NCBI GenBank assembly: GCA_046330285.1
Contig: JAXLSX010000002.1
Coordinates: 186,001-250,000, forward strand
Direction of reading: 5' to 3'
DNA length: 64,000 nucleotides
From: RHKX01 sp046330285
Lineage (GTDB): Bacteria > Actinomycetota > Thermoleophilia > Solirubrobacterales > 70-9
Part shown: positions 56,622 through 64,000 of the stretch, piece after piece
Numbering within the stretch: the first letter of the stretch is position 1
How the letters are laid out: every line of letters begins with the position of its first letter
Made by a program: the position numbers and the translations under genes
The notes under the pieces: generated by a model
The model's input: the letters and a program-made list of their open reading frames with translations, nothing else
What the model was told of the DNA's origin: nothing
Database searches by the model: none

Positions 56622-57782
56622 ATGGCCCGCTTCGATTTCGTAACCGCCGGTGAGTCCCACGGCCCCGGCCTGACAACGATCGTCGAAGGCATGCCCGCGG
56701 GGCTCGAGCTCGATCGCGAGGCGCTCGACCGCGACATGACGAGGCGCCAGCTCGGCCACGGCCGCGGCGGCCGGATGAAGATCGAGAAGGACACCGCCGA
56801 GGTCCGATCGGGAGTTCGTCACGGCAAGACGCTCGGCAGCCCGATCGCGCTGCTGGTCGCCAACCGCGACTACGAGAACTGGGTCGAGCGCATGGGCCCG
56901 TGGGAGAGCGGGGAAGGGGTGCAGCAGGTCCACCTGCCGCGCCCCGGCCACGCCGACCTCCCGGGGCTCCTCAAGTACGGCTTCGAAGATGCGCGCAACG
57001 TGCTCGAGCGCGCCAGCGCCCGCGAGACGGCCGCGCGGGTGGCGGCCGGCGGGCTCGCCCGCCAGTTCCTCGAGGCGGTCGGGGTGACGATCCGCAGCCA
57101 CGTGACCCGGATCGCCGGCGTTGCGGCGCCGGCACCCGACGGCCTCGAGCCGGCCGACTTCGACGGCGTCGACGATGACCCCGTTCGCTGCCTCGACGCG
57201 GACGCCTCGGCGGCGATGATCGAGGAGATCAACCGACTCCGCAAGGAGAACGAGAGCCTCGGCGGCACCTTCGAGGCGCGGGCCTGGGGGCTCGTTCCCG
57301 GCCTCGGCTCCCACATCAGCTGGGACGAGCGCCTCGACGGGCGGATCGCGCAGGCGATGGTCTCGATCCAGTCGGTCAAGGGCGTCAGCATCGGCCCCGC
57401 CTGGGAGGTCGCGGCGAGCCCGGGCTCGGAGGCCCACGACGAGATCTTCCACTCGCCCGAACGCGGCTTCTACCGCGAGACGAATCGGGCCGGCGGGCTC
57501 GAGGGCGGGATGACGAACGGCGAGACCCTGATCGTCCAGGTCGCGATCAAGCCGATTTCGACGCTGACGAAGCCGCTGCGCTCGGTCGACGTCCACACGA
57601 AGGAGCCGAAGGCCGCCCACAAGGAGCGGACCGACTCGACCGTCGTCCCGGCGGCCGGCGTCGTCGGCGAGGCGATGCTGGCGCTGACCCTGGCGCGCGC
57701 GTACCGGGAGAAGTTCGGCGGCGACCACATCGACGACGTCCGGGCCGCGATCGACGCCTACCGCCAGCGCATTGCCGGCTGA
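56622..57782 (+). CDS. aroC: chorismate synthase
   Basis: 386 residues, a normal length. Motifs are TAGESHGPGLTTIVEGMPAG, GRGGRMKIEKDTAEVRSGVRHGKTLGSPIA (FMN/EPSP site), RPGHADLPGLLKYGFEDARNVLERASARETAARVA (with the RASARET signature) and GGLEGGMTNGE. The enzyme turns EPSP into chorismate using reduced FMN. Its last 11 nt overlap the aroK-aroB start. A leaderless-type box suggests that aroC starts a new transcript after the pilus genes. Confidence 0.97.
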   Translation: MARFDFVTAGESHGPGLTTIVEGMPAGLELDREALDRDMTRRQLGHGRGGRMKIEKDTAEVRSGVRHGKTLGSPIALLVANRDYENWVERMGPWESGEGVQQVHLPRPGHADLPGLLKYGFEDARNVLERASARETAARVAAGGLARQFLEAVGVTIRSHVTRIAGVAAPAPDGLEPADFDGVDDDPVRCLDADASAAMIEEINRLRKENESLGGTFEARAWGLVPGLGSHISWDERLDGRIAQAMVSIQSVKGVSIGPAWEVAASPGSEAHDEIFHSPERGFYRETNRAGGLEGGMTNGETLIVQVAIKPISTLTKPLRSVDVHTKEPKAAHKERTDSTVVPAAGVVGEAMLALTLARAYREKFGGDHIDDVRAAIDAYRQRIAG

Positions 57783-59328
57783 GCGCCCTTCGATCGTCTT
57801 CATCGGCTTCATGGGGGCCGGCAAGTCGTCGGCCGCCCGCGGCGCCGCGGGTGCGCTCGGGACCGACTGGGTCGACACCGATCAGCTGATCTCGGCCGAG
57901 ATCCCCGGTGGGTCGATCTCGGGCTTCTTCCGCGAGCAGGGCGAGGCGGCGTTCCGCGAGCTCGAGGAGCGGATCGTGCTCGAGGCGCTGGAGCGCCCCG
58001 GCGCGGTCGTCGCGCTGGGCGGCGGGGCGGTCGAGAGCGAGCGCATCCGCGCGGCCCTGCGGGACCACGTGACCGCCTGGTGCCGGGTCAGCGAGGAGGT
58101 CGCCTGGGAGCGGAGCAGCGGCACCGACCGCCCGCTCGCGCGCGACCGCGACGCGTTCCGCCGCCGGCTCGCCGCGCGCGAGCCCCTGTACGAGGAGTCC
58201 GGCCGGATCGTCCTGCCGACCGGTGGCGAGCACACCGGTGCCGCCGTGGCGCCGTGGCTCGACCTGCTCCGCGACCGGCCCGGCATCCGCATGTACTGGT
58301 CGCGGACGCCCTCCGGCGACCAGCCGGCGCTGGTCGGACCCGGCGCCACGCGCGTGCTCGACGAGGCACCGGACCTGCGGCCCGGGGCGCGGCTCTTCGG
58401 CCTCGCCGACCGCGACGCCCATGCCGCGACGGGCGAGTTGATGCCGGCTATCGAGCCCGGCGGGCCGATCGAGGTCACCGGAGGCGAGGCGGCGAAGACG
58501 CTCGGCGAGGCCGACACGCTCCTGCGGGAACTGGCCCGGGCGGGCGTCCGCCGCGAGGATGCGCTGCTGGCCTTCGGCGGCGGGGTCGCCGGCGACCTCG
58601 TCGGCTTCTGCGCGGCCGTCTACCAGCGCGGGGTCCCGGTCGTCCAGGTGCCGACGACGCTCGTCGCCCAGGTCGACTCAGCCTACGGCGGCAAGACCGG
58701 GGTCGACCTGCCCGAGGGCAAGAATTACGTCGGCGCCTTCCACCAGCCCGCGGCGGTGCTCACCGACCCGGCGGCCCTGCGGACGCTGCCGGAGGCCGAG
58801 CTCGCCGCCGGCTTCGCCGAGGTCGTCAAGACGGCGCTGATCGCCGGCGGCTCACTCTGGGAGCGGGTCCGGGCGCTCGAGGCGATCGACGCCGAGTCGG
58901 TGGCGCCGCTCGTCTTCGACTGCGCCAGGACCAAGCTCGACGTCGTCGGCGCCGACGAGCGCGAGTCGGGGCTGCGCGCCGTCCTCAACCTCGGCCACAC
59001 GGTCGGCCACGGGATCGAGGCGGCCACGGGCTACGAGCGCTATCGCCACGGCGAGGCGATCTCGATCGGACTCGTCGCCGCGCTCCGCCTCTCCGGTGTC
59101 GAAACGCTCGAGCCGGAGGTGGCCGCGCTGCTCGAGCGGGCGGGCCTGCCGACGACGCTCGACGCCGGGATCGACACCGAGTCCGTGCTCGAGGCGATCG
59201 GCCGCGACAAGAAGCGGACGGCGGAGGGAATCGGCTTCGTCACGATCGCCGAGCCCGGCGACGTCCGGTTCGGGCAGCGGATCGATGCCGATAGCCTCCG
59301 CGGCGTGGTCGAGGGCCTGAGCAGATGA
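57772..59328 (+). CDS. aroKB: fused shikimate kinase / 3-dehydroquinate synthase
   Basis: 518 residues with two complete enzymes. Residues ~1-165: shikimate kinase with Walker A GFMGAGKSS, WVDTDQLI (substrate Asp), ALGGGAVES and the lid SGTDRPLARD. Residues ~185-518: dehydroquinate synthase with FGGGVAGDLVGFCAAVYQRGV, PTTLVAQVDSAYGGKTGVDLPEGKN, GFAEVVKTALI and LNLGHTVGHGIEAATGY with the zinc His plus YRHGEAISIG. The junction around PGIRMYWSRTPSGD has no extra linker domain. Similar fusions are known in Thermotoga. TTG at 57772 starts it inside aroC; the stop overlaps aroQ by 4 nt. Confidence 0.95.
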   Translation: MPAERPSIVFIGFMGAGKSSAARGAAGALGTDWVDTDQLISAEIPGGSISGFFREQGEAAFRELEERIVLEALERPGAVVALGGGAVESERIRAALRDHVTAWCRVSEEVAWERSSGTDRPLARDRDAFRRRLAAREPLYEESGRIVLPTGGEHTGAAVAPWLDLLRDRPGIRMYWSRTPSGDQPALVGPGATRVLDEAPDLRPGARLFGLADRDAHAATGELMPAIEPGGPIEVTGGEAAKTLGEADTLLRELARAGVRREDALLAFGGGVAGDLVGFCAAVYQRGVPVVQVPTTLVAQVDSAYGGKTGVDLPEGKNYVGAFHQPAAVLTDPAALRTLPEAELAAGFAEVVKTALIAGGSLWERVRALEAIDAESVAPLVFDCARTKLDVVGADERESGLRAVLNLGHTVGHGIEAATGYERYRHGEAISIGLVAALRLSGVETLEPEVAALLERAGLPTTLDAGIDTESVLEAIGRDKKRTAEGIGFVTIAEPGDVRFGQRIDADSLRGVVEGLSR

Positions 59329-59774
59329 GCAGCGCGCACAACCGCGTCGCCGTCATGCACGGCGTCAACCTCGACATGCTCGGCCGCCGCGATCCCGCGG
59401 TCTACGGCACCGAGACGCTGTCGCAGTACGAGTACCGGATCCACGAGTTCGCCCGCGAGCTCGGCCTCGAGGCCTCCTTCTTCCAGACCAACCACGAGGG
59501 CGAGTTCTGCGAGTACCTGCACCGGGTGCCCGAGACCGCCGACGCGGTGCTCGTCAACGCCGGTGCCTGGTCGCACTACTCGTGGGCGATCCGCGACGCG
59601 CTCGAGGTCGCGTCCAAGCCCGCCGTCGAGGTCCACATCAGCGACGTCGCCAACCGCGAGGACTGGCGTTCGATCTCGGTCTTCGACGGCCTCGTCGCGG
59701 CGAAGATCTCCGGCAAGGGGCTCGACGGCTACCGCGAGGGGCTCGAGGTGCTCGCGAAGGAGCTGGGGGTTTGA
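59325..59774 (+). CDS. aroQ: type II 3-dehydroquinate dehydratase
   Basis: 149 residues. Key elements are HGVNLDMLGRRDPAVYG (Arg and catalytic Tyr of the flexible lid), FFQTNHEGEFCEYLH, VNAGAWSHYSWAIRDAL (Asn and the general-acid His) and VEVHISDVANREDWRSIS (second His and Arg). All catalytic residues look present, but SN-PHARE is replaced by SD-VANRE and INPGA by VNAGA, so it belongs to a divergent branch. It dehydrates 3-dehydroquinate. Overlaps aroK-aroB (ATGA) and the peptidase (TTGA). Confidence 0.9.
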   Translation: MSSAHNRVAVMHGVNLDMLGRRDPAVYGTETLSQYEYRIHEFARELGLEASFFQTNHEGEFCEYLHRVPETADAVLVNAGAWSHYSWAIRDALEVASKPAVEVHISDVANREDWRSISVFDGLVAAKISGKGLDGYREGLEVLAKELGV

Positions 59775-60862
59775 ACCACGCGCCCGATGCCCGCGCCGAC
59801 CGGGCGGCGGAGGCGGTCGCCGCCGCCGGCCTCGACGTTGCGATCGTCGGCGACCTCGTCCGGCCCGGCGACTCCAATCGCGAGTCGATCGCGGACGTGA
59901 CCTGGCTGACCGGCTACGGCGGCACCAGCGGCACGGTGGTGATCGGACCCGGCGTCCGCGTCTTCATCACCGACTTCCGCTACACGGAGCTGGCGGCGGA
60001 GGTCGTGCCGGAATCGTTCCGGATCGTCGACGCGACCGCCGACATCCTCAAGGAGGTCGCCTCGCACCTCACCGGGAAGGCCGGCTTCGAGCCGGCGAAG
60101 ACGAGCGTCGAGACCCATCGAAAGCTGCTCGAGGCGATCGGCGAGGTTGCCGAGCTCGTCGCGACCGAGGATCTGCTGACCGACCTGCGCCGGGTCAAGG
60201 ACGAGGCCGAGATCGAGGCGATCGCCGCCGCCGCGGCGCTCACCGACGAGGTCTACGCGTGGATCGAAGAGCAGGGACTCTCGGGCCGGACCGAGCGCGA
60301 GGTGGCGCTCGCGGCCGAACAGCAAATGCGCGAGCTCGGGGCCGAGGGCCCGTCGTTCCCGGCGATCGTGGCCTCCGGGCCGAACGGCGCCCTTCCGCAC
60401 GCCGTCCCCGGCGACCGCGTGATCGAGCGCGGCGAGTACGTGACGATCGACATGGGCGCGATCGTCGACGGCTACTGCTCCGACTGCACCCGAACGCTCG
60501 TCGAGGGCGATCCCGACCCGGCCCAGAAGCAGGTCTACGACCTCGTCCTCGCATCGCAGCTCGCGGCACTCGAGGCGGTCCGCGCCGGTGCGAATGGCCG
60601 CGCGGTCGACGCGATCTCCCGCGAGCCGATCGCCGAAGCGGGCTACGGCGAGCGCTACGGCCACGGGCTCGGGCACGGCGTCGGAATCGACGTCCACGAG
60701 CCTCCTCGGCTCTCGAAGCGCTCCGACGACACCCTGTTGGCCGGCGACGTCGTCACCGTCGAGCCCGGTATCTACATCCCGGGCGAGTTCGGCGTCCGGA
60801 TCGAGGACCTGGTCGTCGTCACCGAGGACGGCTACCGCAACCTCAGCAGCCGCCCGAAGTAG
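59771..60862 (+). CDS. pepP: M24-family Xaa-Pro aminopeptidase
   Basis: 363 residues from TTG at 59771 (overlap TTGA). The N-terminal creatinase-like domain (DVTWLTGYGGTSGTVVIG, RVFITDFRYTELAAEVV) is followed by the pita-bread fold with metal ligands in TIDMGAIVDGYCSDCTRT (two Asp), YGHGLGHGVGIDVHE (His), TVEPGIYIPG (Glu) and RIEDLVVV (Glu). It removes an N-terminal residue before Pro. aroQ-pepP order is widespread in Gram-positives, where efp usually follows; efp is absent here. Confidence 0.93.
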   Translation: MNHAPDARADRAAEAVAAAGLDVAIVGDLVRPGDSNRESIADVTWLTGYGGTSGTVVIGPGVRVFITDFRYTELAAEVVPESFRIVDATADILKEVASHLTGKAGFEPAKTSVETHRKLLEAIGEVAELVATEDLLTDLRRVKDEAEIEAIAAAAALTDEVYAWIEEQGLSGRTEREVALAAEQQMRELGAEGPSFPAIVASGPNGALPHAVPGDRVIERGEYVTIDMGAIVDGYCSDCTRTLVEGDPDPAQKQVYDLVLASQLAALEAVRAGANGRAVDAISREPIAEAGYGERYGHGLGHGVGIDVHEPPRLSKRSDDTLLAGDVVTVEPGIYIPGEFGVRIEDLVVVTEDGYRNLSSRPK

Positions 60863-60877
60863 GCGACGGGTCCCGGC

Positions 60878-62083
60878 TCAGGCGAGCCGCGTTCGGACCT
60901 GGAAGATCGACGTGAAGCCGCTCTCGAAGCCGTTCCGCGCGGCGCGCAGGTAGAGGCGCCAGACACGAACGCGCTCGGGGCCGGCGAGAGCGATCGCACG
61001 GTCGAGGTTCTCGTCGAGTCGGCGCGCCCAGTGGCGCAGCGTCTCGGCGTAGTCGGGGGCGAAGCCCTCGACGTGCTCGGTCGCGAACCCGGCCCGCTCG
61101 AGCGCGAGCAGGACGCGGGAGAGGTGGACCGGGTCGGCGTCGGGGAAGACGTAGCGCTCGGAGAACGGCCCGGCGTCGGGGTCGCTGTGGCGGAGGCGGG
61201 CGATGCCGTGGTTGAGCAGGCGGCCGCCGGGCTCGAGGAGGGAGGCGAGGCGCTCGGCGTAGAGGTCGATCCGCTCGGCGCCGACGTGCTCGACCATGCC
61301 GATGCTGGCGATGGCGTCGAACCGCTCGCCGGCGAGGTCGCGGTAGTCCATGACCCGGATCTCGACCCGGTCGCCGACGCCGGCGGCCTCGGCCCGCTCA
61401 CGGGCGATCCGCGCCTGCGGCTCCGACAGCGTGATCCCGACGACCTCGACCCCGTGGCGGGTGGCGGCGTGGATGGCGAAGCTGCCCCAGCCGCAGCCGA
61501 TGTCGATGATCCGCTCGCCCGGCTCGAGCGCGAGCTTCGTGCAGACCATCTCGAGCTTCGCCTCCTGGGCCTGCTCGAGCGTCTCGGCACCGCGGGAGAA
61601 GATCGCGCAGCTGTAGGTCATCGACTCGTCGAGGAAGAGCCGGAAGAACTCCGGCGGCAGGTCGTAGTGGTGGCGGACCGAGCGGGCGTCGCGCTCCTTC
61701 GTTCGGCGCTCGCCACGGGGCCGGAGCTCGGCCCGGGGCGGGGGAGGGGGAAGCGTCAGCCCGTTGGCGGCGATGGCGGCGCCGATCAGGCGGACCTGGG
61801 TCGAGGGCGCGAGCGGCGGCGGCTTCCACTCCTCGAGCAGGTCCATGACGAGATCGATGTCGTCGACCTCGAGCGCGCCGCTGACGTAGGCCCGTCCGAT
61901 GCCGAGCTGACCCGGCGCGCGGAGCGCCTGCGCGACGGCCTTGGGTGAGCGGACGCGGAACACCGGGCCGGTGCCGTCGGTCGAATCGACCCGGGTCCCG
62001 TCCCAGAACTCGACCGCGAACGGGCGGTGCGGAAACGCCGCCGCGATCTCGCGGCGCAGCGGCCCGGTGTGGGCAAACCCCAT
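60878..62083 (-). CDS. cfa: cyclopropane-fatty-acyl-phospholipid synthase family methyltransferase
   Basis: 401 residues. The N-terminal part (PFAVEFWDGTRVDST, SPKAVAQALRAPGQLGIGRAYVSGALEVD) is the Cfa lipid-binding domain. The SAM domain has RHHYDLPPEFFRLFLDESMTYSCAIF, IIDIGCGWGSFAIHAA (motif I) and ASIGMVEHVGAERIDLYAERL. Cfa enzymes add methylene to unsaturated acyl chains; actinobacterial members may also make tuberculostearic or mycolic-type modifications. A TAAGAT box lies 6 nt before the ATG at 62083. Convergent with the peptidase, divergent from the insertase. Confidence 0.92.
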   Translation of the reverse strand: MGFAHTGPLRREIAAAFPHRPFAVEFWDGTRVDSTDGTGPVFRVRSPKAVAQALRAPGQLGIGRAYVSGALEVDDIDLVMDLLEEWKPPPLAPSTQVRLIGAAIAANGLTLPPPPPRAELRPRGERRTKERDARSVRHHYDLPPEFFRLFLDESMTYSCAIFSRGAETLEQAQEAKLEMVCTKLALEPGERIIDIGCGWGSFAIHAATRHGVEVVGITLSEPQARIARERAEAAGVGDRVEIRVMDYRDLAGERFDAIASIGMVEHVGAERIDLYAERLASLLEPGGRLLNHGIARLRHSDPDAGPFSERYVFPDADPVHLSRVLLALERAGFATEHVEGFAPDYAETLRHWARRLDENLDRAIALAGPERVRVWRLYLRAARNGFESGFTSIFQVRTRLA

Positions 62084-62089
62084 GTCCCG

Positions 62090-62095
62090 ATCTTA
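62090..62095 (-). promoter_or_regulatory. -10 box TAAGAT for cfa
   Basis: Minus-strand TAAGAT ends 6 nt before ATG at 62083. It lies 8 bp from the oppositely oriented yidC box, forming a compact divergent promoter pair. Confidence 0.5.
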
Positions 62096-62103
62096 GGTGG
62101 CGC

Positions 62104-62109
62104 TACCCT
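62104..62109 (+). promoter_or_regulatory. -10 box TACCCT for yidC
   Basis: TACCCT ends 8 nt before GTG at 62118 without a ribosome site. Confidence 0.5.
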
Positions 62110-62117
62110 CCCGGGCC

Positions 62118-62951
62118 GTGCCGGTGGTCGCCAACATCCTCCAGCCGCTCACCGACGTCGAGGAGTGGGTGCTCGAGACGCTCCACGGGATCGGCCTCAC
62201 CTGGGGTCTAGCGATCGTCGGGCTGACATTGCTGACGCGGTCGGTGACGATTCCGCTCGTCGTCCGCCAGTTCCGCTCGCAGCGCGAGATGAAGCTGCAC
62301 ATGCCGGAGCTGAAGCGGATGCAGAAGGAGTACAAGGACGACAAGCAGCGGCTGCAGCAGGAGATGAGCGCCTACTACCGCGAGCACGGGATCAACCCGC
62401 TGGCGTCGGTTGGACCGCTGCTCCTGCAGATCCCGATCTTCATCTCGCTCTACATGCTGCTGCGCCAGGACGCGACGAACGGGCTCTTCGGCGACGGCGG
62501 CTTCCTCTTCATCCCCGACCTCACGGCGAAGCCGACCGGCCCGGTCCTGGTGGCCATGCTCCTCCTCTATCTCTGCTCGCAGACCGCTTCGACCGCGATC
62601 TCGACCCGGACGATGCAGAGCTCGCACCGGAAGATCGCGATGGGCCTGCCGATCCTGTTCGCGACGGTGATCATGCGGTTCCCCGCGGGTCTCGCGATCT
62701 ACTCGATCACCACGAGCCTCTGGAGCCTTGGCCAGCAGATCGTCTTCTGGCGGCTCTCGCCCGCCGTCCCGTCCGGCACCGCGGCGCTGATGGCCGAGGC
62801 CGAGGACGTGATGGAGGCCGGCGAGGACTCCAAGTTCGAGGCGGCGATCGAGGCCGAGGTGGCGGCCGAGAGCGCGGAGCCGGTCAAGCAGCACTCGCGC
62901 TCGAAGAAGAAGAAGCGCAGCCGCAGCCGCCGCCGGCCCTCGACCGGATAG
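62118..62951 (+). CDS. yidC: YidC/Oxa1-family membrane protein insertase
   Basis: 277 residues from GTG at 62118. The five-helix core is present: GLAIVGLTLLTRSVTIPLVV (with the conserved groove Arg), a cytosolic coiled hairpin (MPELKRMQKEYKDDKQRLQQEM), PLLLQIPIFISLYMLLR, VLVAMLLLYLCSQTASTA and MRFPAGLAIYSITTSLWSLGQQ. There is no large periplasmic P1 domain, as in Gram-positives. The tail ends in a Lys/Arg run (KKKKRSRSRRR) that can bind ribosomes. It is away from rnpA/rpmH, where yidC usually sits; a second copy elsewhere is possible. Confidence 0.92.
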   Translation: MPVVANILQPLTDVEEWVLETLHGIGLTWGLAIVGLTLLTRSVTIPLVVRQFRSQREMKLHMPELKRMQKEYKDDKQRLQQEMSAYYREHGINPLASVGPLLLQIPIFISLYMLLRQDATNGLFGDGGFLFIPDLTAKPTGPVLVAMLLLYLCSQTASTAISTRTMQSSHRKIAMGLPILFATVIMRFPAGLAIYSITTSLWSLGQQIVFWRLSPAVPSGTAALMAEAEDVMEAGEDSKFEAAIEAEVAAESAEPVKQHSRSKKKKRSRSRRRPSTG

Positions 62952-62954
62952 CGT
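62949..62954 (+). promoter_or_regulatory. -10 box TAGCGT for the SDR gene
   Basis: TAGCGT overlaps the yidC stop codon (TAG) and ends 7 nt before ATG at 62962. No ribosome site is present. Confidence 0.45.
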
Positions 62955-62961
62955 CCCGCGC

Positions 62962-63819
62962 ATGAGCGAGAACCGCAGCCTCGAGGGCAAGACCATGCTG
63001 ATCAGCGGCGGCAGCCGCGGCATCGGCCTCGCGATCGCGCTGCGCGCGGCTCGCGACGGGGCCAACGTCGCGCTGATCGCCAAGACCGACCAGCCCCACC
63101 CGAAGCTCGAGGGCACGATCCACACCGCCGCCGAGCAGATCGAGGCGGCCGGCGGCAAGGCGCTGGCGATCGTCGGCGACATCCGCGACGAGGGCCGCGT
63201 GGCCGAGGCGGTCGCGGAAACCGTCGAGCGCTTCGGCGGCATCGACATCACGGTCAACAACGCCAGCGCGATCAACCTCGTCGGGACCGAGCAGCTCGAC
63301 ATGAAGCGCTACGACCTGATGCAGGACATCAACACGCGCGGCACGTTCGTCGTCTCGAAGCTCACGGTTCCGCACCTGAAGCAGTCCGACAACCCGCACG
63401 TGCTGACGCTCTCGCCGCCGCTCAGCCTCGAGGCGCGCTGGGCGAAGGACCACGTCGCCTACACGATCGCCAAGTACGGGATGAGCCTCTGCACGCTCGG
63501 CATGGCCGAGGAGTTCCGCGGCGACGGCGTGGCCTTCAACTCGCTCTGGCCGCGAACGCTGGTGGCGACGGCCGCCGTCCAGAACCTGCTCGGCGGTGAC
63601 GCGGCCATGGCCCGCTCGCGGACGCCGGAGATCATGTCCGACTCCGCCCACGCGATCCTGACGCGCCCGAGCCGCGAGTGCACCGGCAACTTCTTCCTGG
63701 CCGAGGACGTGCTGGTCGAGGAGGGCGTGACCGACTTCGAGCCCTATGCCGCGGCGCCCGGCGCCGAGCCGGCCGTCGATCTCTACGTCGACGAGGTCAA
63801 CCCGCCGGGCATCGGCTGA
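62962..63819 (+). CDS. short-chain dehydrogenase/reductase (HSDL2-like)
   Basis: 285 residues. Nucleotide motif ISGGSRGIGLAIALRAARDGANV, NNAS in ITVNNASAINLVGT, and the active-site YTIAKYGMSLC (YxxxK). Ser is provided near LSPPLS. The insertion TDQPHPKLEGTIHTAAEQIEAAGG after the second strand is typical of HSDL2-type SDRs, and WPRTLVAT is the usual post-catalytic loop. It probably oxidises or reduces a fatty or aromatic alcohol/ketone; substrate unknown. The next gene starts 3 nt later. Confidence 0.9.
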   Translation: MSENRSLEGKTMLISGGSRGIGLAIALRAARDGANVALIAKTDQPHPKLEGTIHTAAEQIEAAGGKALAIVGDIRDEGRVAEAVAETVERFGGIDITVNNASAINLVGTEQLDMKRYDLMQDINTRGTFVVSKLTVPHLKQSDNPHVLTLSPPLSLEARWAKDHVAYTIAKYGMSLCTLGMAEEFRGDGVAFNSLWPRTLVATAAVQNLLGGDAAMARSRTPEIMSDSAHAILTRPSRECTGNFFLAEDVLVEEGVTDFEPYAAAPGAEPAVDLYVDEVNPPGIG

Positions 63820-63822
63820 GCC

Positions 63823-64000
63823 GTGCCGCTCGAGGACCGCCCGTTCTCCTACCGGGCGGCCAAGGACGACCGGGTGATGATCGAGTGGAACGGCCGCCGC
63901 GCGGCGGTACTGACCGGCGCGAAGGCCCGGCGGTTCCTGGCCGCGGTCGACGGCGCCGGCGACGAGCGGGCGCAGCTCGAGATGGCGCGCGTCACGGGGA
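63823..64000 (+). CDS. unknown protein, 3' end outside window
   Basis: GTG at 63823 opens a frame that runs to the window end (59 residues visible). It contains FSYRAAKDDRVMIEWNGRRAAVLTG and ARRFLAAVDGAG, and is compact and soluble, without a signal peptide. The 3-nt gap after the SDR stop suggests the same operon. I do not recognise the family, and the missing C-terminus prevents further comment. Confidence 0.65.
   Translation, partial: MPLEDRPFSYRAAKDDRVMIEWNGRRAAVLTGAKARRFLAAVDGAGDERAQLEMARVTG

Noticed and set aside
1..64000. CRISPR arrays, insertion sequences, rRNA genes, additional tRNAs
   Set aside because: None seen: no regularly spaced repeats, no transposase-like protein, and only one cloverleaf (5207-5280).

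Overview
The window is a gene-dense, high-GC chromosomal stretch from an actinobacterium. The best guess is the deep-branching class Thermoleophilia (Solirubrobacterales or Gaiellales). This rests on gene content and order: type IV pilus genes interleaved with shikimate-pathway genes, a shikimate kinase/dehydroquinate synthase fusion, and an alaS-ruvX-mltG-aroE-pilB string. It also rests on many starts that look leaderless, with a TAnnnT box 6-9 nt before the start codon. No search was run, so the taxonomy is inference. I see no prophage, insertion sequence, rRNA or CRISPR array.

Region 1 (1-10 kb) is an accessory mixture: a membrane protein cut by the window edge, a PAP2 phosphatase, a two-component system next to a PepSY-like secreted protein and an MFS transporter, a tRNA-Met(CAT), two RibD/DHFR-like reductases, a lipoprotein, a histone-deacetylase-family hydrolase, a cupin/TPR protein and a secreted protein of unknown function. 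Region 2 (10-25.4 kb) is mostly core metabolism and translation: an M29 aminopeptidase, a formiminotransferase-domain protein that seems to lack a canonical start codon, an MBL hydrolase, a DMT transporter, hisS, aspS, a membrane-anchored thioredoxin-fold protein without CXXC, a phosphotransferase, an NifU-like/MnmA fusion, alaS, ruvX and mltG.

Region 3 (25.4-34.7 kb) holds aroE-pilB, then an MBL hydrolase, a holin-like/phosphodiesterase fusion and an AI-2E family exporter, then pilT and pilC. Region 4 (34.7-47.4 kb) is an accessory block separating pilC from the pilin. It contains small membrane proteins, a 48-residue zinc ribbon, a 26-residue membrane peptide coupled to a DUF1269 protein, a Na+/H+ antiporter, an ApbE/ferric-reductase-like operon, a TauE transporter beside a CsoR/CstR-like operator and a DUF4396 protein, and a MarR/EmrB efflux unit.

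Region 5 (47.5-60.9 kb) resumes the pilus locus with a GEMM-I (cyclic dinucleotide) riboswitch, a type IV pilin, three further prepilin/PilX-like proteins, pilD, pilM, pilN, pilO and a PilP-position protein. It then runs into aroC, aroK-aroB, aroQ and an Xaa-Pro peptidase. Region 6 (60.9-64 kb) has a cyclopropane-fatty-acid synthase, a YidC-type insertase, an SDR and a truncated gene.

Together the window encodes almost a complete type IV pilus machine: assembly ATPase with an MshEN-like N-domain, retraction ATPase, platform, pilins, peptidase and the PilMNO alignment complex. The riboswitch in front of the pilin and the N-domain of PilB suggest second-messenger control at both the RNA and protein level. 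The aro genes flanking and overlapping pilus genes look like long-standing co-transcription rather than a functional link.
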